Part shown: in pieces, positions 24,837-33,821 of the stretch
Position numbering within the stretch: position 1 is the first letter of the stretch
How the letters are laid out: each line of letters begins with the position of its first letter
NCBI RefSeq assembly: GCF_003002955.1
Contig: NZ_PVTJ01000007.1
Coordinates: 248,001-312,000 of the forward strand
Origin: Glycomyces artemisiae
Lineage (GTDB): Bacteria; Actinomycetota; Actinomycetes; Mycobacteriales; Micromonosporaceae
Reading direction: 5' to 3'
Length of the DNA stretch: 64,000 nt
The notes under the pieces: model-generated
The model's database searches: none
The model's input: the letters and a program-made list of their open reading frames with translations, nothing else
Told to the model about the DNA's origin: nothing
Position numbers and translations under genes: made by a program

Positions 24837-24867
24837 AAGGCCCGTGACCGCAACGGTCGCGGGCCTT
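24837..24867. terminator. Bidirectional terminator between dioxygenase and VOC genes
   Basis: AAGGCCCG-T-GACC, loop, GGTC-G-CGGGCCTT: a 12-bp stem with one T/G position, located between two convergent genes. The outer AA/TT ends give short U runs in either direction. Confidence 0.7.
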
Positions 24868-24876
24868 CGGCACGTC

Positions 24877-25497
24877 TCAGATGAGGACGACGAGCCCGGC
24901 CTCGCCGAAGAGGGTCGCGGCCAGCGCGCCGCGGTTGGCGGCCTTCATGGGGAGCTTCGCGCCGACGGCCTCGATGTGCGGCTCGACGCGCTCGGGGTGC
25001 GGGTGCACGGCCTCGATGCTCACGAGCGGGACAATCGGCAGGTCGGCGGCGGGGTGCGGGGTGCTCCCCCAGTCGATGAGGAACGGGACGGGGCCGCGGT
25101 GGCGGCCCTCCTTGTCGAGGGTGAGGCGCCACGCGAGGTCGGCGCCTTCGGGGGTCCGGCGGGTCATCTCCCACGGCTCGCCGGGGTCGTACCCGGCGGC
25201 GCGGGAGGCGGCGACCGCGCCGTCGATGTCCTCGGTGCGCACGGCCCAGGTGACGAGGCGGGCCTCGGTGAGGGTGTCGATGCCGAAGGGCCGCCACTTG
25301 TCGGGGGACGGCTGCTCGGGGTCGGGTCCGATGATCTCCAGGTAGGCCCCCTCGCCGACGCCGAGCAGGAAGTTCCGGGTGCCCAGGCCCTGGTGGACGC
25401 CGCCGGGGACGGGTCGCGTCCCGGTCAGGCGGGCGACTTCGTTCACGGTGGCGGCGAGGTCGGGCGTGGCGAGGACGAGGTGGTCGAGTGAGGACAT
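24877..25497 (-). CDS. VOC-family (glyoxalase-like) protein
   Basis: 206 aa. The N-terminal LDHLVLATPDLAATVNEVARLTG and the later YLEIIGPDPEQP resemble the glyoxalase-like domain (Glyoxalase_3 group) of the VOC superfamily, which holds metal-dependent enzymes and binding proteins. His near the N-terminus and Glu in YLEII are candidate metal ligands. ATG at 25497 is preceded by TAGACT 7 nt upstream and TTACGG 17 nt before that, so the mRNA is probably leaderless. Convergent with the dioxygenase. Function unknown. Confidence 0.8.
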   Translation of the reverse strand: MSSLDHLVLATPDLAATVNEVARLTGTRPVPGGVHQGLGTRNFLLGVGEGAYLEIIGPDPEQPSPDKWRPFGIDTLTEARLVTWAVRTEDIDGAVAASRAAGYDPGEPWEMTRRTPEGADLAWRLTLDKEGRHRGPVPFLIDWGSTPHPAADLPIVPLVSIEAVHPHPERVEPHIEAVGAKLPMKAANRGALAATLFGEAGLVVLI

Positions 25498-25560
25498 GGG
25501 CCGGAGTCTAGTCACGAAGCGCCACAGCCGTAACGGCCGTCCCGAAACCGCACCGCCCGG

Positions 25561-26364
25561 TCAGGCGCGGCGGGGGTCGACGAGGGCTTCGAGGATCTCG
25601 TCGCCCGGTTCGGCGAGCACGCGCTCGGCGGCCTGTTCGAGGACCCGTTCGGCCTCGCCCTGGCCGGGGTCGTAGCCGACGCGGCAGCCTTCGGGCGTGA
25701 ACGCCGGGTCGGCGGCGGGCGGCTCGGTCTCGCGGCGCATGACGTCGCCGATGCCGTTCTCCAGGAGCCCGAACGCGTGGTGCGCGGCGGAGTAGGCCAT
25801 GGCCGCGACCTCGTAGATCGGGCGGCCTTCCAGGATCAGGTGGACGTTGGCCTCGACGAGGATGTGCTGGGTGTGCAGGAGCTGCGAGGAGACCAGGCGC
25901 GAGGTGAGCTTCGGGTGGCCCTCGTCCATGAGGACCTCGGCGAGCATCGCGCCCGAGCGGCGGCGGTAGTCCATGGCGCTGACCACGAGCGAGGGCGTGG
26001 TCTGGATGAGCTCCTGGACCTTGAGGAACATCGGCTTGTCGCTGAGGCCGGTCTGGGGGGCGCGGTGTTCCAGCAGCTCCAGGAAGCGGTCGCGCAGGAC
26101 CGCGTGCGGGGTGGTGCCTCGGGGGCGCTCGCGGACGACGCGGGCGGCGTCCTCGATGTGGTGGCGCATGCCGCCGATGACGAGGTCTTCCTTGGTCGGG
26201 AAGTAGTTGAACACCGTGGCCTTCGACACGTTCGCGGCGGCGGCGATCTCGGCGACGGACACGTTCTCGTACCCGCGCTCCAGGAACATCTGGAGGGCCG
26301 TGGTCTTCAGCAGTCCCCACGTGGCGTTCTTCTTGCGCTCGCGCAGGCCTCGGTGTCGTTCCAT
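25561..26364 (-). CDS. TetR-family transcriptional regulator
   Basis: 267 aa. The N-terminal TetR HTH is clear: LQMFLERGYENVSVAEIAAAANVSKATVFNYFPTKEDL (residues about 25-60; given here only as the pattern helix-AEIA-turn-SKATVFNYF). The C-terminal ligand domain is unrecognised. The ATG at 26364 is preceded by TACAGT 6 nt upstream (leaderless). It is divergent from the two-gene ABC exporter with 93 bp between, so it probably represses the exporter and itself and is released by a transported compound. Confidence 0.88.
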   Translation of the reverse strand: MERHRGLRERKKNATWGLLKTTALQMFLERGYENVSVAEIAAAANVSKATVFNYFPTKEDLVIGGMRHHIEDAARVVRERPRGTTPHAVLRDRFLELLEHRAPQTGLSDKPMFLKVQELIQTTPSLVVSAMDYRRRSGAMLAEVLMDEGHPKLTSRLVSSQLLHTQHILVEANVHLILEGRPIYEVAAMAYSAAHHAFGLLENGIGDVMRRETEPPAADPAFTPEGCRVGYDPGQGEAERVLEQAAERVLAEPGDEILEALVDPRRA

Positions 26365-26420
26365 CCCGCCACTGTACCAGTTCAGTCTTGACCCGGCCAA
26401 AAATTCTTCCCGGAAAAAAG

Positions 26421-26450
26421 TTGTACCCGGTCAAAATCGGGTGCTACGCT
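26421..26450 (+). promoter_or_regulatory. Promoter of the ABC exporter operon
   Basis: TTGTAC (26421-26426), 18 nt, TACGCT (26445-26450), then ATG 7 nt later, predicting a leaderless transcript. The upstream 26390-26440 stretch is AT-rich with CCCGG-containing repeats (TTGACCCGG and ACCCGGTCAA) that could serve the divergent TetR regulator. Confidence 0.5.
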
Positions 26451-26457
26451 CGCCGAC

Positions 26458-28266
26458 ATGACAGGAAACCCACCCGCCGACCGGCCCCGCAAGCCGGCGC
26501 CGGACGCCGGCGGGGAGGCGGCACCGGAGGCCTCGATCCTCCGCCTCCTCGCCGACTACCTCCGCCCCCACCGCAGGCCGCTGACCCTCGCGATCGTCTT
26601 CCAGCTCGTCCAGACGGTCGCGTCGCTCTACGTGCCCACCCTCAACGCCGACCTCATCAACAACGGCGTCGCCGCCGGGGACACCGGCTACGTGCTCCGC
26701 CACGGCGGCTTCATGCTCGCCGTCACCGTCGTCCAGCTCGCCGCCGCCGCGTTCGGCGTCTACTTCGGCGCCCGCGCCGCCATGGGCCTCGGCCGCGACC
26801 TCCGCGCCGACCTCTTCGCCCAGGTGCAGCGCTTCTCCACCACCGAGATGGACCGCTTCGGCGCGCCCTCGCTCATCACCCGCACCACCAACGACGTCAC
26901 GCAGGTCGTCACCATGCTCGTCATGGGGCTCACCCTGTTCATGGTCGCCCCGATCACCGCGATCGGCGGCCTCACCCTGGCGCTCACCCTCGACGTCCCC
27001 ATGACCGGCATCCTCCTGGCCGCCATCCCCGTCATGGCCCTGATCATCTACTTCATCGTCATCTCGATGGTCCCCGCCGGACGCGCCATGCAGCGCTCCA
27101 TCGACGGCATCAACCAGGTCATGCGCGAGCACATCACCGGCATCCGCGTCATCCGCGCGTTCGTGCGCGACGACCACGAGCAGCACCGCTTCAACGAGGC
27201 CAACGACAAGCTCACCGACGCCTCGCTGCGCGTCGGCCGCGTCCAGGCGTTCTTCGGCGCCACCGCCATGGCCAGCAGCAACATCACCTCGATCGTCATC
27301 GTGTGGATCGGCGCCGGGCGCATCGCCGACGGCAGCCTCCAGATCGGCGACCTCATCGCGTTCCTCACCTACGCCGGGCTCATCCTCGGCTCCGTGATGA
27401 TGTCCATGGGCGTGTTCATGATGGCCCCGCGCGCGAAGGTCGCCGCCGGGCGCATCCGCGAGGTCCTCGGCACCGAGCCGACCATCACCGACCCCGCCGA
27501 CGCCGTCCGCGAGCTCCCCGGCCGCGGCGAACTCGACGTCGACGCCGTCACCTTCCGGTACACCGGCGCCGAAGAGCCCGTCCTCCGCGGCGTCGACCTC
27601 GTCGCCCGGCCCGGCCAGACCACCGCCGTCATCGGCTCCACCGGCGCCGGGAAGACCACCCTCCTCAACCTCATCCCCCGCCTGTTCGACGTCGGCGAAG
27701 GCGCCGTCCGCATCGACGGCGTCGACGTCAGGAGCATGGACCGGGCCCTCATCGCCCGCACCGTCGGCCTCGTCCCCCAGCGCGCCTACCTGTTCTCCGG
27801 CACCATCGCCGCGAACCTCCGCTACGGGAACCCCGACGCCGACGACGAGACCCTGTGGCGCGCACTCGAAACCGCGCAGGCCGCCGACTTCGTCCGCGAC
27901 ATGCCCGACGGCCTGGAGACCCTCCTCGGCCAGGGCGGCACCACCGTCTCCGGCGGACAGCGCCAGCGCCTCGCCATCGCCCGCACCATCGTCGCCGCCC
28001 CCAGGATCTACCTGTTCGACGACTCGTTCTCCGCGCTCGACACCGCCACCGACGCGGCCCTGCGCGCCGCGCTCGCCCGCGACATCGCCGACGCCGCGCA
28101 GGTCATCGTCGCCCAGCGCGTCTCGACCATCCGCGACGCCGACCGCATCGTCGTCCTCGACAACGGCCGCGTCGTGGGCACCGGCACCCACGAGGAGCTC
28201 CTCGAACACAACCCGGTGTACGCCGAGATCGTCAACTCCCAACTCACCCTTCAGGAGGCGCTGTGA
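26458..28266 (+). CDS. ABC exporter half-transporter, degenerate-site subunit
   Basis: 602 aa. About six membrane helices (residues about 40-320), then a nucleotide-binding domain with Walker A GSTGAGKTT, signature VSGGQRQR and Walker B YLFDDSF. The residue after the Walker B Asp is Asp522 instead of the catalytic Glu. In heterodimeric exporters such as TM287/288 and BmrCD this marks the subunit contributing to the non-hydrolysing site. It is coupled to the next gene (stop and start overlap or nearly so). Likely role: drug or lipid efflux controlled by the divergent TetR. Confidence 0.9.
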   Translation: MTGNPPADRPRKPAPDAGGEAAPEASILRLLADYLRPHRRPLTLAIVFQLVQTVASLYVPTLNADLINNGVAAGDTGYVLRHGGFMLAVTVVQLAAAAFGVYFGARAAMGLGRDLRADLFAQVQRFSTTEMDRFGAPSLITRTTNDVTQVVTMLVMGLTLFMVAPITAIGGLTLALTLDVPMTGILLAAIPVMALIIYFIVISMVPAGRAMQRSIDGINQVMREHITGIRVIRAFVRDDHEQHRFNEANDKLTDASLRVGRVQAFFGATAMASSNITSIVIVWIGAGRIADGSLQIGDLIAFLTYAGLILGSVMMSMGVFMMAPRAKVAAGRIREVLGTEPTITDPADAVRELPGRGELDVDAVTFRYTGAEEPVLRGVDLVARPGQTTAVIGSTGAGKTTLLNLIPRLFDVGEGAVRIDGVDVRSMDRALIARTVGLVPQRAYLFSGTIAANLRYGNPDADDETLWRALETAQAADFVRDMPDGLETLLGQGGTTVSGGQRQRLAIARTIVAAPRIYLFDDSFSALDTATDAALRAALARDIADAAQVIVAQRVSTIRDADRIVVLDNGRVVGTGTHEELLEHNPVYAEIVNSQLTLQEAL

Positions 28267-28268
28267 CC

Positions 28269-30107
28269 ATGCGCGGACCCGCCGGGCTCGCCGGCCCGGC
28301 CCTGAAGAAGGCCGACGACTTCCGCGGCACCGTGCGCCGCATCGTCGGGCTCCTGTGGCGCGACAAGCTCCGCCTCACCTCCGTGATCGGCTTCGGCGTC
28401 CTCATGGTCCTCGGGATGCTCGCCGTCCCCACGGTCCTCGGCCGCGCCACCGACCACGTCATCGCGGGCGCCGCCGCCGGAGACGTCGACTTCGCAGGCC
28501 TCGCGAAGATCCTCGGCCTCGCCGTCGCGATCGCCGTCGCCACGTTCGGGATCACGGTCTCCAACGGCCGCACCATCGCCAAGATGGCCCAGTACATGGC
28601 GTACGACCTCCGCACGGAGGCCGACCGGAAGGTCGCGGCGCTCCCGCTGTCCTACTTCGACTCCCGGCCGCGCGGCGAGGTCCTCTCCCGCGTCACCAAC
28701 GACATCGACAACCTGACGCAGACCGTCGGCCAGGTGACCCAGCGGGTCGTGCAGGGCCTGCTGTTCCTCATCGGCGTGCCGATCATGATGCTCACCATCT
28801 CGCCGCTGCTCACGCTCGTCGTCGTCCTCACCCTGCCGCTCACGGTGCTCGCCGCGCGCCTCATCGGCAAGCGCAGCCAGCCGCGGTTCGTGCAGCAGTG
28901 GGCCACCACCGGGAAGCTCAACGGGCACGTCGAGGAGATGATCACCGGCCACCAGCTGGTGACCCTGTTCGGGCGCCGCGCCGAGGGCGCAGCCGTGTTC
29001 AAGCGGTACAACGACGACCTGTACGAGAACACCGTGCGGGCCCAGTGGGTCTCGGCGCTGCTCGGCCCGGCGATGGCGTTCCTCGGGCTCGTCACCTACG
29101 TGCTCGTGGCCGTCGTCGGCGGCCTCCAGGTCGCGGCCGGGCTGCTCAGCTTCGGGCAGATCCAGGCGTTCATCCAGTACACCAACCAGTTCTCGAACCC
29201 GCTGAACATGCTCGCGGCGATGTTCGGGCAGATCCAGTCCGCGGTCGCCTCCGGCGAGCGGGTGTTCGAGCTGCTCGACGCCGAGGAGCAGTCCCCGGAG
29301 CCGCAGGGCGCGGGGGACGCGCTGGCGGCGGTGGAGGGCCGGGTGGCGTTCGAGGACGTGTCGTTCCGGTACCTGCCGGACGAGCCGCTCATCGAGCACC
29401 TGTGGCTGGAGGCCGAGCCGGGGCAGACGGTGGCGATCGTGGGGCCGACGGGCGCGGGGAAGACCACGCTCGTGAACCTGCTGATGCGCTTCTACGACCT
29501 GGACGCGGGCCGGATCACCGTCGACGGCGTCGACGTGTCCACGGTGGAGCGGGAGCGGCTGCGGCGGCGGATCGGCATGGTCCTCCAGGACACGTGGCTG
29601 TTCGAGGGGACGATCGCGGAGAACATCGCCTACGGCAGGCCCGAGGCGACCCGCGAGGAGGTCGAGCGGGCCGCGCAGGCGGCGCACGCCGACCACTTCA
29701 TCCGGACGCTCCCCGACGGCTACGACACGATCGTGGGCGCCGACGAGGGCGGGCTCAGCGCGGGCGAACGGCAGCTCGTGACGATCGCGCGGGCGTTCCT
29801 GATCGACCCGTCGATCCTGATCCTCGACGAGGCGACGTCCTCGGTGGACACCCGCACCGAGATGCTCGTGCAGCAGGGCATGGTGGCGCTGCGGCAGGGG
29901 CGCACGAGCTTCGTGATCGCGCACCGGCTGTCGACGATCCGCGACGCCGACGTGATCGTGGTGATGGAGCACGGCACGGTGGTCGAGCAGGGCCCGCACG
30001 AGAAGCTGCTCGCCTCGGGCGGCGCGTACGCGCGGCTCTACGAGGCCCAGTTCGCGCAGCCCGCGGTCGAGGAGGAGGACGTCGTCGCGACGCCGGCCCG
30101 CGCATAG
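28269..30107 (+). CDS. ABC exporter half-transporter, catalytic-site subunit
   Basis: 612 aa, about six membrane helices and an NBD with Walker A GPTGAGKTT, canonical Walker B ILILDEATSS and H-loop IAHRLST. Its signature is non-standard (GLSAGERQ instead of LSGGQ). The variant signature and the partner's Asp522 would fall in the same composite site, as expected for an asymmetric heterodimer. ATG at 28269 lies 10 nt after AGGAGG; a GTG at 28263 overlaps the previous stop and is the alternative start. Confidence 0.9.
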   Translation: MRGPAGLAGPALKKADDFRGTVRRIVGLLWRDKLRLTSVIGFGVLMVLGMLAVPTVLGRATDHVIAGAAAGDVDFAGLAKILGLAVAIAVATFGITVSNGRTIAKMAQYMAYDLRTEADRKVAALPLSYFDSRPRGEVLSRVTNDIDNLTQTVGQVTQRVVQGLLFLIGVPIMMLTISPLLTLVVVLTLPLTVLAARLIGKRSQPRFVQQWATTGKLNGHVEEMITGHQLVTLFGRRAEGAAVFKRYNDDLYENTVRAQWVSALLGPAMAFLGLVTYVLVAVVGGLQVAAGLLSFGQIQAFIQYTNQFSNPLNMLAAMFGQIQSAVASGERVFELLDAEEQSPEPQGAGDALAAVEGRVAFEDVSFRYLPDEPLIEHLWLEAEPGQTVAIVGPTGAGKTTLVNLLMRFYDLDAGRITVDGVDVSTVERERLRRRIGMVLQDTWLFEGTIAENIAYGRPEATREEVERAAQAAHADHFIRTLPDGYDTIVGADEGGLSAGERQLVTIARAFLIDPSILILDEATSSVDTRTEMLVQQGMVALRQGRTSFVIAHRLSTIRDADVIVVMEHGTVVEQGPHEKLLASGGAYARLYEAQFAQPAVEEEDVVATPARA

Positions 30108-30146
30108 GACTCGGTGCACTGCAAGGGAAACCAGGGCCCGAATGAC

Positions 30147-30182
30147 AGCGGCGCCCGGAGCCTGGAGGCTCCGGGCGCCGCT
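30147..30182. terminator. Strong hairpin after the ABC exporter operon
   Basis: A perfect 16-bp stem (AGCGGCGCCCGGAGCC and complement) with a TGGA tetraloop, 40 nt past the exporter stop. It lies between convergent genes and can serve both. Confidence 0.8.
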
Positions 30183-30200
30183 GCGCGTCCACGGCCGGGA

Positions 30201-30266
30201 AACCCTATATCCTATAGGATGTACGATTCAGCCACGGAATCCTATATCCTATAGGATATATCCTAT
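30201..30266. repeat. AT-rich tandem palindromic repeats (ATCCTATAGGAT)
   Basis: Two copies of ATCCTATAGGAT (30209-30220 and 30246-30257), centres 37 bp apart. The second extends to a perfect 18-bp palindrome (30243-30260). Extra half-sites TCCTAT lie at both ends. On the minus strand each copy is part of a near-identical 20-nt direct repeat, ATCCTATAGGATATAGG followed by A/G and TT. It is a sharp AT-rich island between convergent genes, not explained by either. Confidence 0.75.
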
Positions 30267-30277
30267 GTGGTCACGGG

Positions 30278-30898
30278 TCAGACGGTCGCGGTCTCGCCGT
30301 TCGCGATGCGGCGGTACGAGCCGCCGACGAGGAGCGGGAAGAGTCGGTCGGGCAGGCCCAGGCCGATGTCGCTGAGGATCGCGTCGTGGATGGGGTGGAC
30401 GGCGGGGGCGTCGACGGCGCGGGCGAAGTCGATCGCCTCGGAGAGCTTGAGCCAGGGCGCGGCGACCGGGACGAGGAGGGTCCGCACGGGCATGTCGGGG
30501 ACGGTGAGCGAGTCGCCCGGGTGGTACACGCCGTCGACGAGGTAGCAGACGTTCGCGACGAGCGGGAGGTCCGGGTGGATGACCGCATGACGCCCGCCGA
30601 AGACCTTGACCTCGGTGCCCGCCACGGGGATCGCGTCGCCCGGGCTGACGCACGTGAATGTCAGGTCCCCCAGGGTCGCGGCGAGCGCTTCGGGTCCGAA
30701 GACGGGGACGTCGGGGCGGGCGGCGTGGAAGTCGCGGAGGCGGGCCTCGTCGACGTGGTCGGCGTGCTCGTGGGTGATGAAGACGGCGTCGGCGCCGTCG
30801 AGGGCCGCCGGGTCGGAGTAGGCGCCCGGGTCGATGACGATGAAGCCCTGGCCGGTGTCGAGCCTGACGCAGGAGTGGCCGAACTTGGTGAGTCGCAT
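30278..30898 (-). CDS. MBL-fold metallo-hydrolase (UlaG-like)
   Basis: 206 aa. The metallo-beta-lactamase signature THEHADHVDE (HxHxDH) is present near residue 43, with later His in GGRHAVIHPD, the Asp in VYHPGDSLTVP and a C-terminal HPIHDAIL. The size and pattern match UlaG-like/YycJ-type hydrolases of unknown substrate. TACTGT lies 6 nt before the ATG, indicating a leaderless mRNA. Same strand as the ECF transporter but probably separately transcribed. Confidence 0.85.
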   Translation of the reverse strand: MRLTKFGHSCVRLDTGQGFIVIDPGAYSDPAALDGADAVFITHEHADHVDEARLRDFHAARPDVPVFGPEALAATLGDLTFTCVSPGDAIPVAGTEVKVFGGRHAVIHPDLPLVANVCYLVDGVYHPGDSLTVPDMPVRTLLVPVAAPWLKLSEAIDFARAVDAPAVHPIHDAILSDIGLGLPDRLFPLLVGGSYRRIANGETATV

Positions 30899-30951
30899 GG
30901 TCACACAGTAGGACTCGGGACCGGGCCGCGGCGGGCCGTTCCGGCAAAGGG

Positions 30952-31743
30952 CTAGACGGTGAACGTGCCGGTGGCGGCGCTGACGGCGACCGCCGCGGCC
31001 CCGGCCGCGGCGGCGAGGCCGATGAGGGCCCAGTCTGCGGGGCGCATCCGCTGCTCGCGGGCGTGGGTGCGGGGGATCTCGGTGTCGAAGCCGCGGGCGT
31101 CCATGGCGGCGGCGAGGCGCCCCGCGCGGCGGATCGCGCCGACGAGGAGCGCGAACATCGTGGAGGCGAACAGCCTGGTGCGCCGCAGCGGGTTCCAGCC
31201 GCCTTCGAGGCCGCGGGCGCGGCGGGCCGTGGTGATCTGGCGCCATTCGGCGGCGAGAAGCGGCAGGAGCCGCAGGGCCGCGAGCGACCCGATCGTGAAC
31301 CGGGCCGGGGCCTTGAGCTGCTGGGTGAGGGCGTCGGCGAGGTCGGTGGGGTCGGTGGTCGCGAACACGAGGACGCCCGCGGTGGCGGCGACGCACACGC
31401 GCAGCCCGATCGCGGTGCCGTCCAGGAGCGCCCCGGTACTGATCTCGACGGGCCCGAGCGCGACCAGGATGCGGCCGGTCTGCTCGGCCGCGAAGATCGC
31501 GTTCACGAGCACGACGGTGCCCGCCGCGGCCCACAGCCAGCGCAGCCGCACCGCGAGCGGGCCGGGGCGGATGCCGGTGAACGGCAGGACCGCCGCCACG
31601 AACGCGAGGAGCAGCAGCGGGGTGAGCCAGTCGGCCGCGACGAGCGCGACGGTGGTGAGGAGGGCGACGGCGGCGAGTTTCGCGACGGGGTTGGCGCGCG
31701 CGATGGGCGCTTCGGGGCCGCAGACGGGAGCGAGGGTCAGCAC
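30952..31743 (-). CDS. ECF transporter transmembrane protein EcfT (CbiQ family)
   Basis: 263 aa, five or so membrane helices and the coupling segment with Ala-Arg-Gly motifs (TTARRARGLEGG and AAAMDARGF) that contacts the ATPases. It completes the ECF transporter with the dual ATPase and the S component upstream. GTG start at 31743, overlapping the ATPase stop by 7 nt. Under TPP riboswitch control as the third gene of the unit. Confidence 0.87.
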   Translation of the reverse strand: MLTLAPVCGPEAPIARANPVAKLAAVALLTTVALVAADWLTPLLLLAFVAAVLPFTGIRPGPLAVRLRWLWAAAGTVVLVNAIFAAEQTGRILVALGPVEISTGALLDGTAIGLRVCVAATAGVLVFATTDPTDLADALTQQLKAPARFTIGSLAALRLLPLLAAEWRQITTARRARGLEGGWNPLRRTRLFASTMFALLVGAIRRAGRLAAAMDARGFDTEIPRTHAREQRMRPADWALIGLAAAAGAAAVAVSAATGTFTV

Positions 31744-33167
31744 GGGGCCTCCCTGCCGTCCTTGAGGACGAGTTCGCGGGCGCCGAGGGCCGCGGCGAAG
31801 TCGCGGTCATGGGTGACGGCGAGGAGGGCGGTGCCCTCGTCGCGGATGCCGGCGGTGAGGTCGACGAGCTCGCCCCAGGTGCGGCGGTCCTGGCCGAACG
31901 TGGGCTCGTCGAGCAGGAGCACGCCGGGCGCGGCGGCCAGCGCGGAGGCGACGGAGAGGCGGCGGGCCTCGCCGCCGGAGAGCGTGTGGGGGTTGGCGGC
32001 GGCGAGGGGCGCGAGGCGCAGGCGTTCGAGGAGTTCTGAGACGCGGGCGTCGATGCGGTCGGCGGGCCATCCGGCCTGCTTGGGGCCGAAGGCGAGTTCG
32101 TCGCGGACGGTGGGGGCGACGAACTGGTGCTCGGGGTCCTGGAAGACCGAGCCGACGCGGACTGCGAGGCGCCGCGCGGGCAGGCGGTGGAGGGGCCGCC
32201 GCTCCCCAGGAACGGTGGCGGCGCCGCGGTCGGGGCGGGCGAGGCCCCCGGCGAGGAGCGCAAGGGTGGACTTCCCGGCGCCGTTGGGGCCGGTGACGGC
32301 GAGGAGTTCGCCTGCGCGGAGGTCGAAGGAGACGCCGTCGAGGGCGGGCTGCGAGGCGCCGGGGTGGGTGAGCGCGAGGTCGTCGGCGCGCAGCGCGAGA
32401 CCGCCGGGCGTGCCCGGCGGCCGGTGGGGAAGCGGGGCGTTCGGCACCCAGACGCCTTGGGCGGCAAGGGTCTCGCCGTGCTCGGCGAGGACGCGGGCGG
32501 CGGGCCCGTCGGCGAGGAGCCGACCCCCCGGTCCGAGGGCGATGACGCGGTCGACGAGGTCGAGGATGTCGGCGACGCGGTGCTCGACGACGATGAGCGT
32601 GGCGCCGGAGTCGGCGAGGGCGGTGCGGAGTGCGTCGCGGACGTCTTGGGCGCCTTGGGGGTCGAGGTTCGCGGTGGGTTCGTCGAGGAGGATCAGCTCG
32701 GGGCGGCGGGCGAGGACCCCGGCGAGGGCCAGGCGCTGCTGCTCGCCGCCGGAGAGGGCGTGGGTGTCGCGGTCGGGGCCGTAGGGGAAGCCGACGGCGC
32801 GGAGCGCGTCGTGGACGCGGGGCCAGATGTCGGCGCGGGGGACGGCCTGGTTCTCCAGGCCGAAGGCCACGTCGTCTCCGGCGCGGGCCATGACGAGCTG
32901 CGTCTCGGGGTCCTGGAAGAGGATGCCGACGCGGCCGCGCTGGTCGGCGGCGGGCTTGCCGTCGAGGAGGACGTCGCCGTCCTGGTCGCCCGCGTCGTCG
33001 GTGAGGAGGCCGGCGAGCGCGGCGAGCAGGGTGGACTTGCCCGACCCGGAGGGGCCGAGCAGGAGCACCCGCTCGCCGGGCTCGACGCGGAGGTCGACGT
33101 CCGTGACGGCCTGGGCGCGGCGTCCGGCGTGGCGCCAGGCAAAGCCGCGGAACTCGACGGGGATCAC
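31737..33167 (-). CDS. ECF transporter ATPase with two fused ABC domains
   Basis: 476 aa with two complete ATPase domains: Walker A GPSGSGKST with LSGGEQQRLALA in the first, and GPNGAGKST with LSGGEARRLSVA in the second. Walker B motifs are LILLDEPT and VLLLDEPT. It therefore replaces the EcfA/EcfA' pair with one chain, as seen in the thiamine-related YkoD type. Starts 2 nt after the S-component gene ends. Confidence 0.92.
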   Translation of the reverse strand: MIPVEFRGFAWRHAGRRAQAVTDVDLRVEPGERVLLLGPSGSGKSTLLAALAGLLTDDAGDQDGDVLLDGKPAADQRGRVGILFQDPETQLVMARAGDDVAFGLENQAVPRADIWPRVHDALRAVGFPYGPDRDTHALSGGEQQRLALAGVLARRPELILLDEPTANLDPQGAQDVRDALRTALADSGATLIVVEHRVADILDLVDRVIALGPGGRLLADGPAARVLAEHGETLAAQGVWVPNAPLPHRPPGTPGGLALRADDLALTHPGASQPALDGVSFDLRAGELLAVTGPNGAGKSTLALLAGGLARPDRGAATVPGERRPLHRLPARRLAVRVGSVFQDPEHQFVAPTVRDELAFGPKQAGWPADRIDARVSELLERLRLAPLAAANPHTLSGGEARRLSVASALAAAPGVLLLDEPTFGQDRRTWGELVDLTAGIRDEGTALLAVTHDRDFAAALGARELVLKDGREAPC

Positions 33168-33168
33168 G

Positions 33169-33771
33169 TCAGATGCGGGCCCGTTCGCGCCCGGCGGGGA
33201 AGCGGTCGAGGACGCCGGTGGGGAGCATGGCCTTGACGAGGGCCTTGGAGCCGAGCCCGGCGACGATCGCGCCGGAGAGCATGGCGAAGGCGATGTAGGG
33301 GACCTTGTAGGCCCAGAGGTCGTAGGTGGGGTAGTAGACGAAGACGTCCCAGAGGGTGGCGGCGAAGCAGGCGAGGGCGCCCGCGGCGACGGCGGTGGCG
33401 GTGCCGTAGCGGCGGTAGCGTCCCGCGGCGAAGGCGAGTTCGCCGCCGAGGCCCTGCACGAGGCCCTGGTAGACGACGAGGAGGCCCCAGACGGAGCCGA
33501 GGAGGGCGGAGACGGTGGCGGCGAGGGCTTCGGTGAGCAGGCCGGCGCCGGCGCGGCGGACGATGAGCGGGGCGAGGACGGCGGGGATGAGCCAGACGCC
33601 GTAGAGGATGCCCGCGAGCGGCGGGAAGAAGGTCAGCGCGGGGTCGACGCCGGCCCAGACGAAGTTCCAGGCCCAGAAGACGACGCCGAAGGCGACGGCG
33701 AGGACGGCGCAGGTGAGGATGTCGACGGTGCGCCAGCGCCCGGGGGCGTGGAGGGTGCTGTCAGCAGGCAT
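33169..33771 (-). CDS. ECF transporter S component, YkoE family (thiamine-precursor uptake)
   Basis: 200 aa, about five to six membrane helices. The sequence (PADS... WNFVWAGVDPALTFFPPLAGILYG, PYIAFAMLSGAIVAG) resembles YkoE, the substrate-binding subunit thought to take up hydroxymethylpyrimidine/thiamine. A TPP riboswitch immediately upstream supports this. First gene of ykoE-ykoD-ykoC-like order with the ATPase and EcfT downstream. Confidence 0.87.
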   Translation of the reverse strand: MPADSTLHAPGRWRTVDILTCAVLAVAFGVVFWAWNFVWAGVDPALTFFPPLAGILYGVWLIPAVLAPLIVRRAGAGLLTEALAATVSALLGSVWGLLVVYQGLVQGLGGELAFAAGRYRRYGTATAVAAGALACFAATLWDVFVYYPTYDLWAYKVPYIAFAMLSGAIVAGLGSKALVKAMLPTGVLDRFPAGRERARI

Positions 33772-33821
33772 GGGCTTTGCCTTTCAAGTGATGGGTACAC
33801 AGCGCGACAGCGGCACACGAC

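Noticed and set aside
28251-30119. 622-codon minus-strand frame opposite the ABC exporter
   Set aside because: Arg/Asp/Val-rich shadow; the plus strand has all ABC motifs.
30201-30266. CRISPR-like repeat/spacer
   Set aside because: Only two repeats, strongly palindromic, 17-nt spacer and no cas genes in the window.
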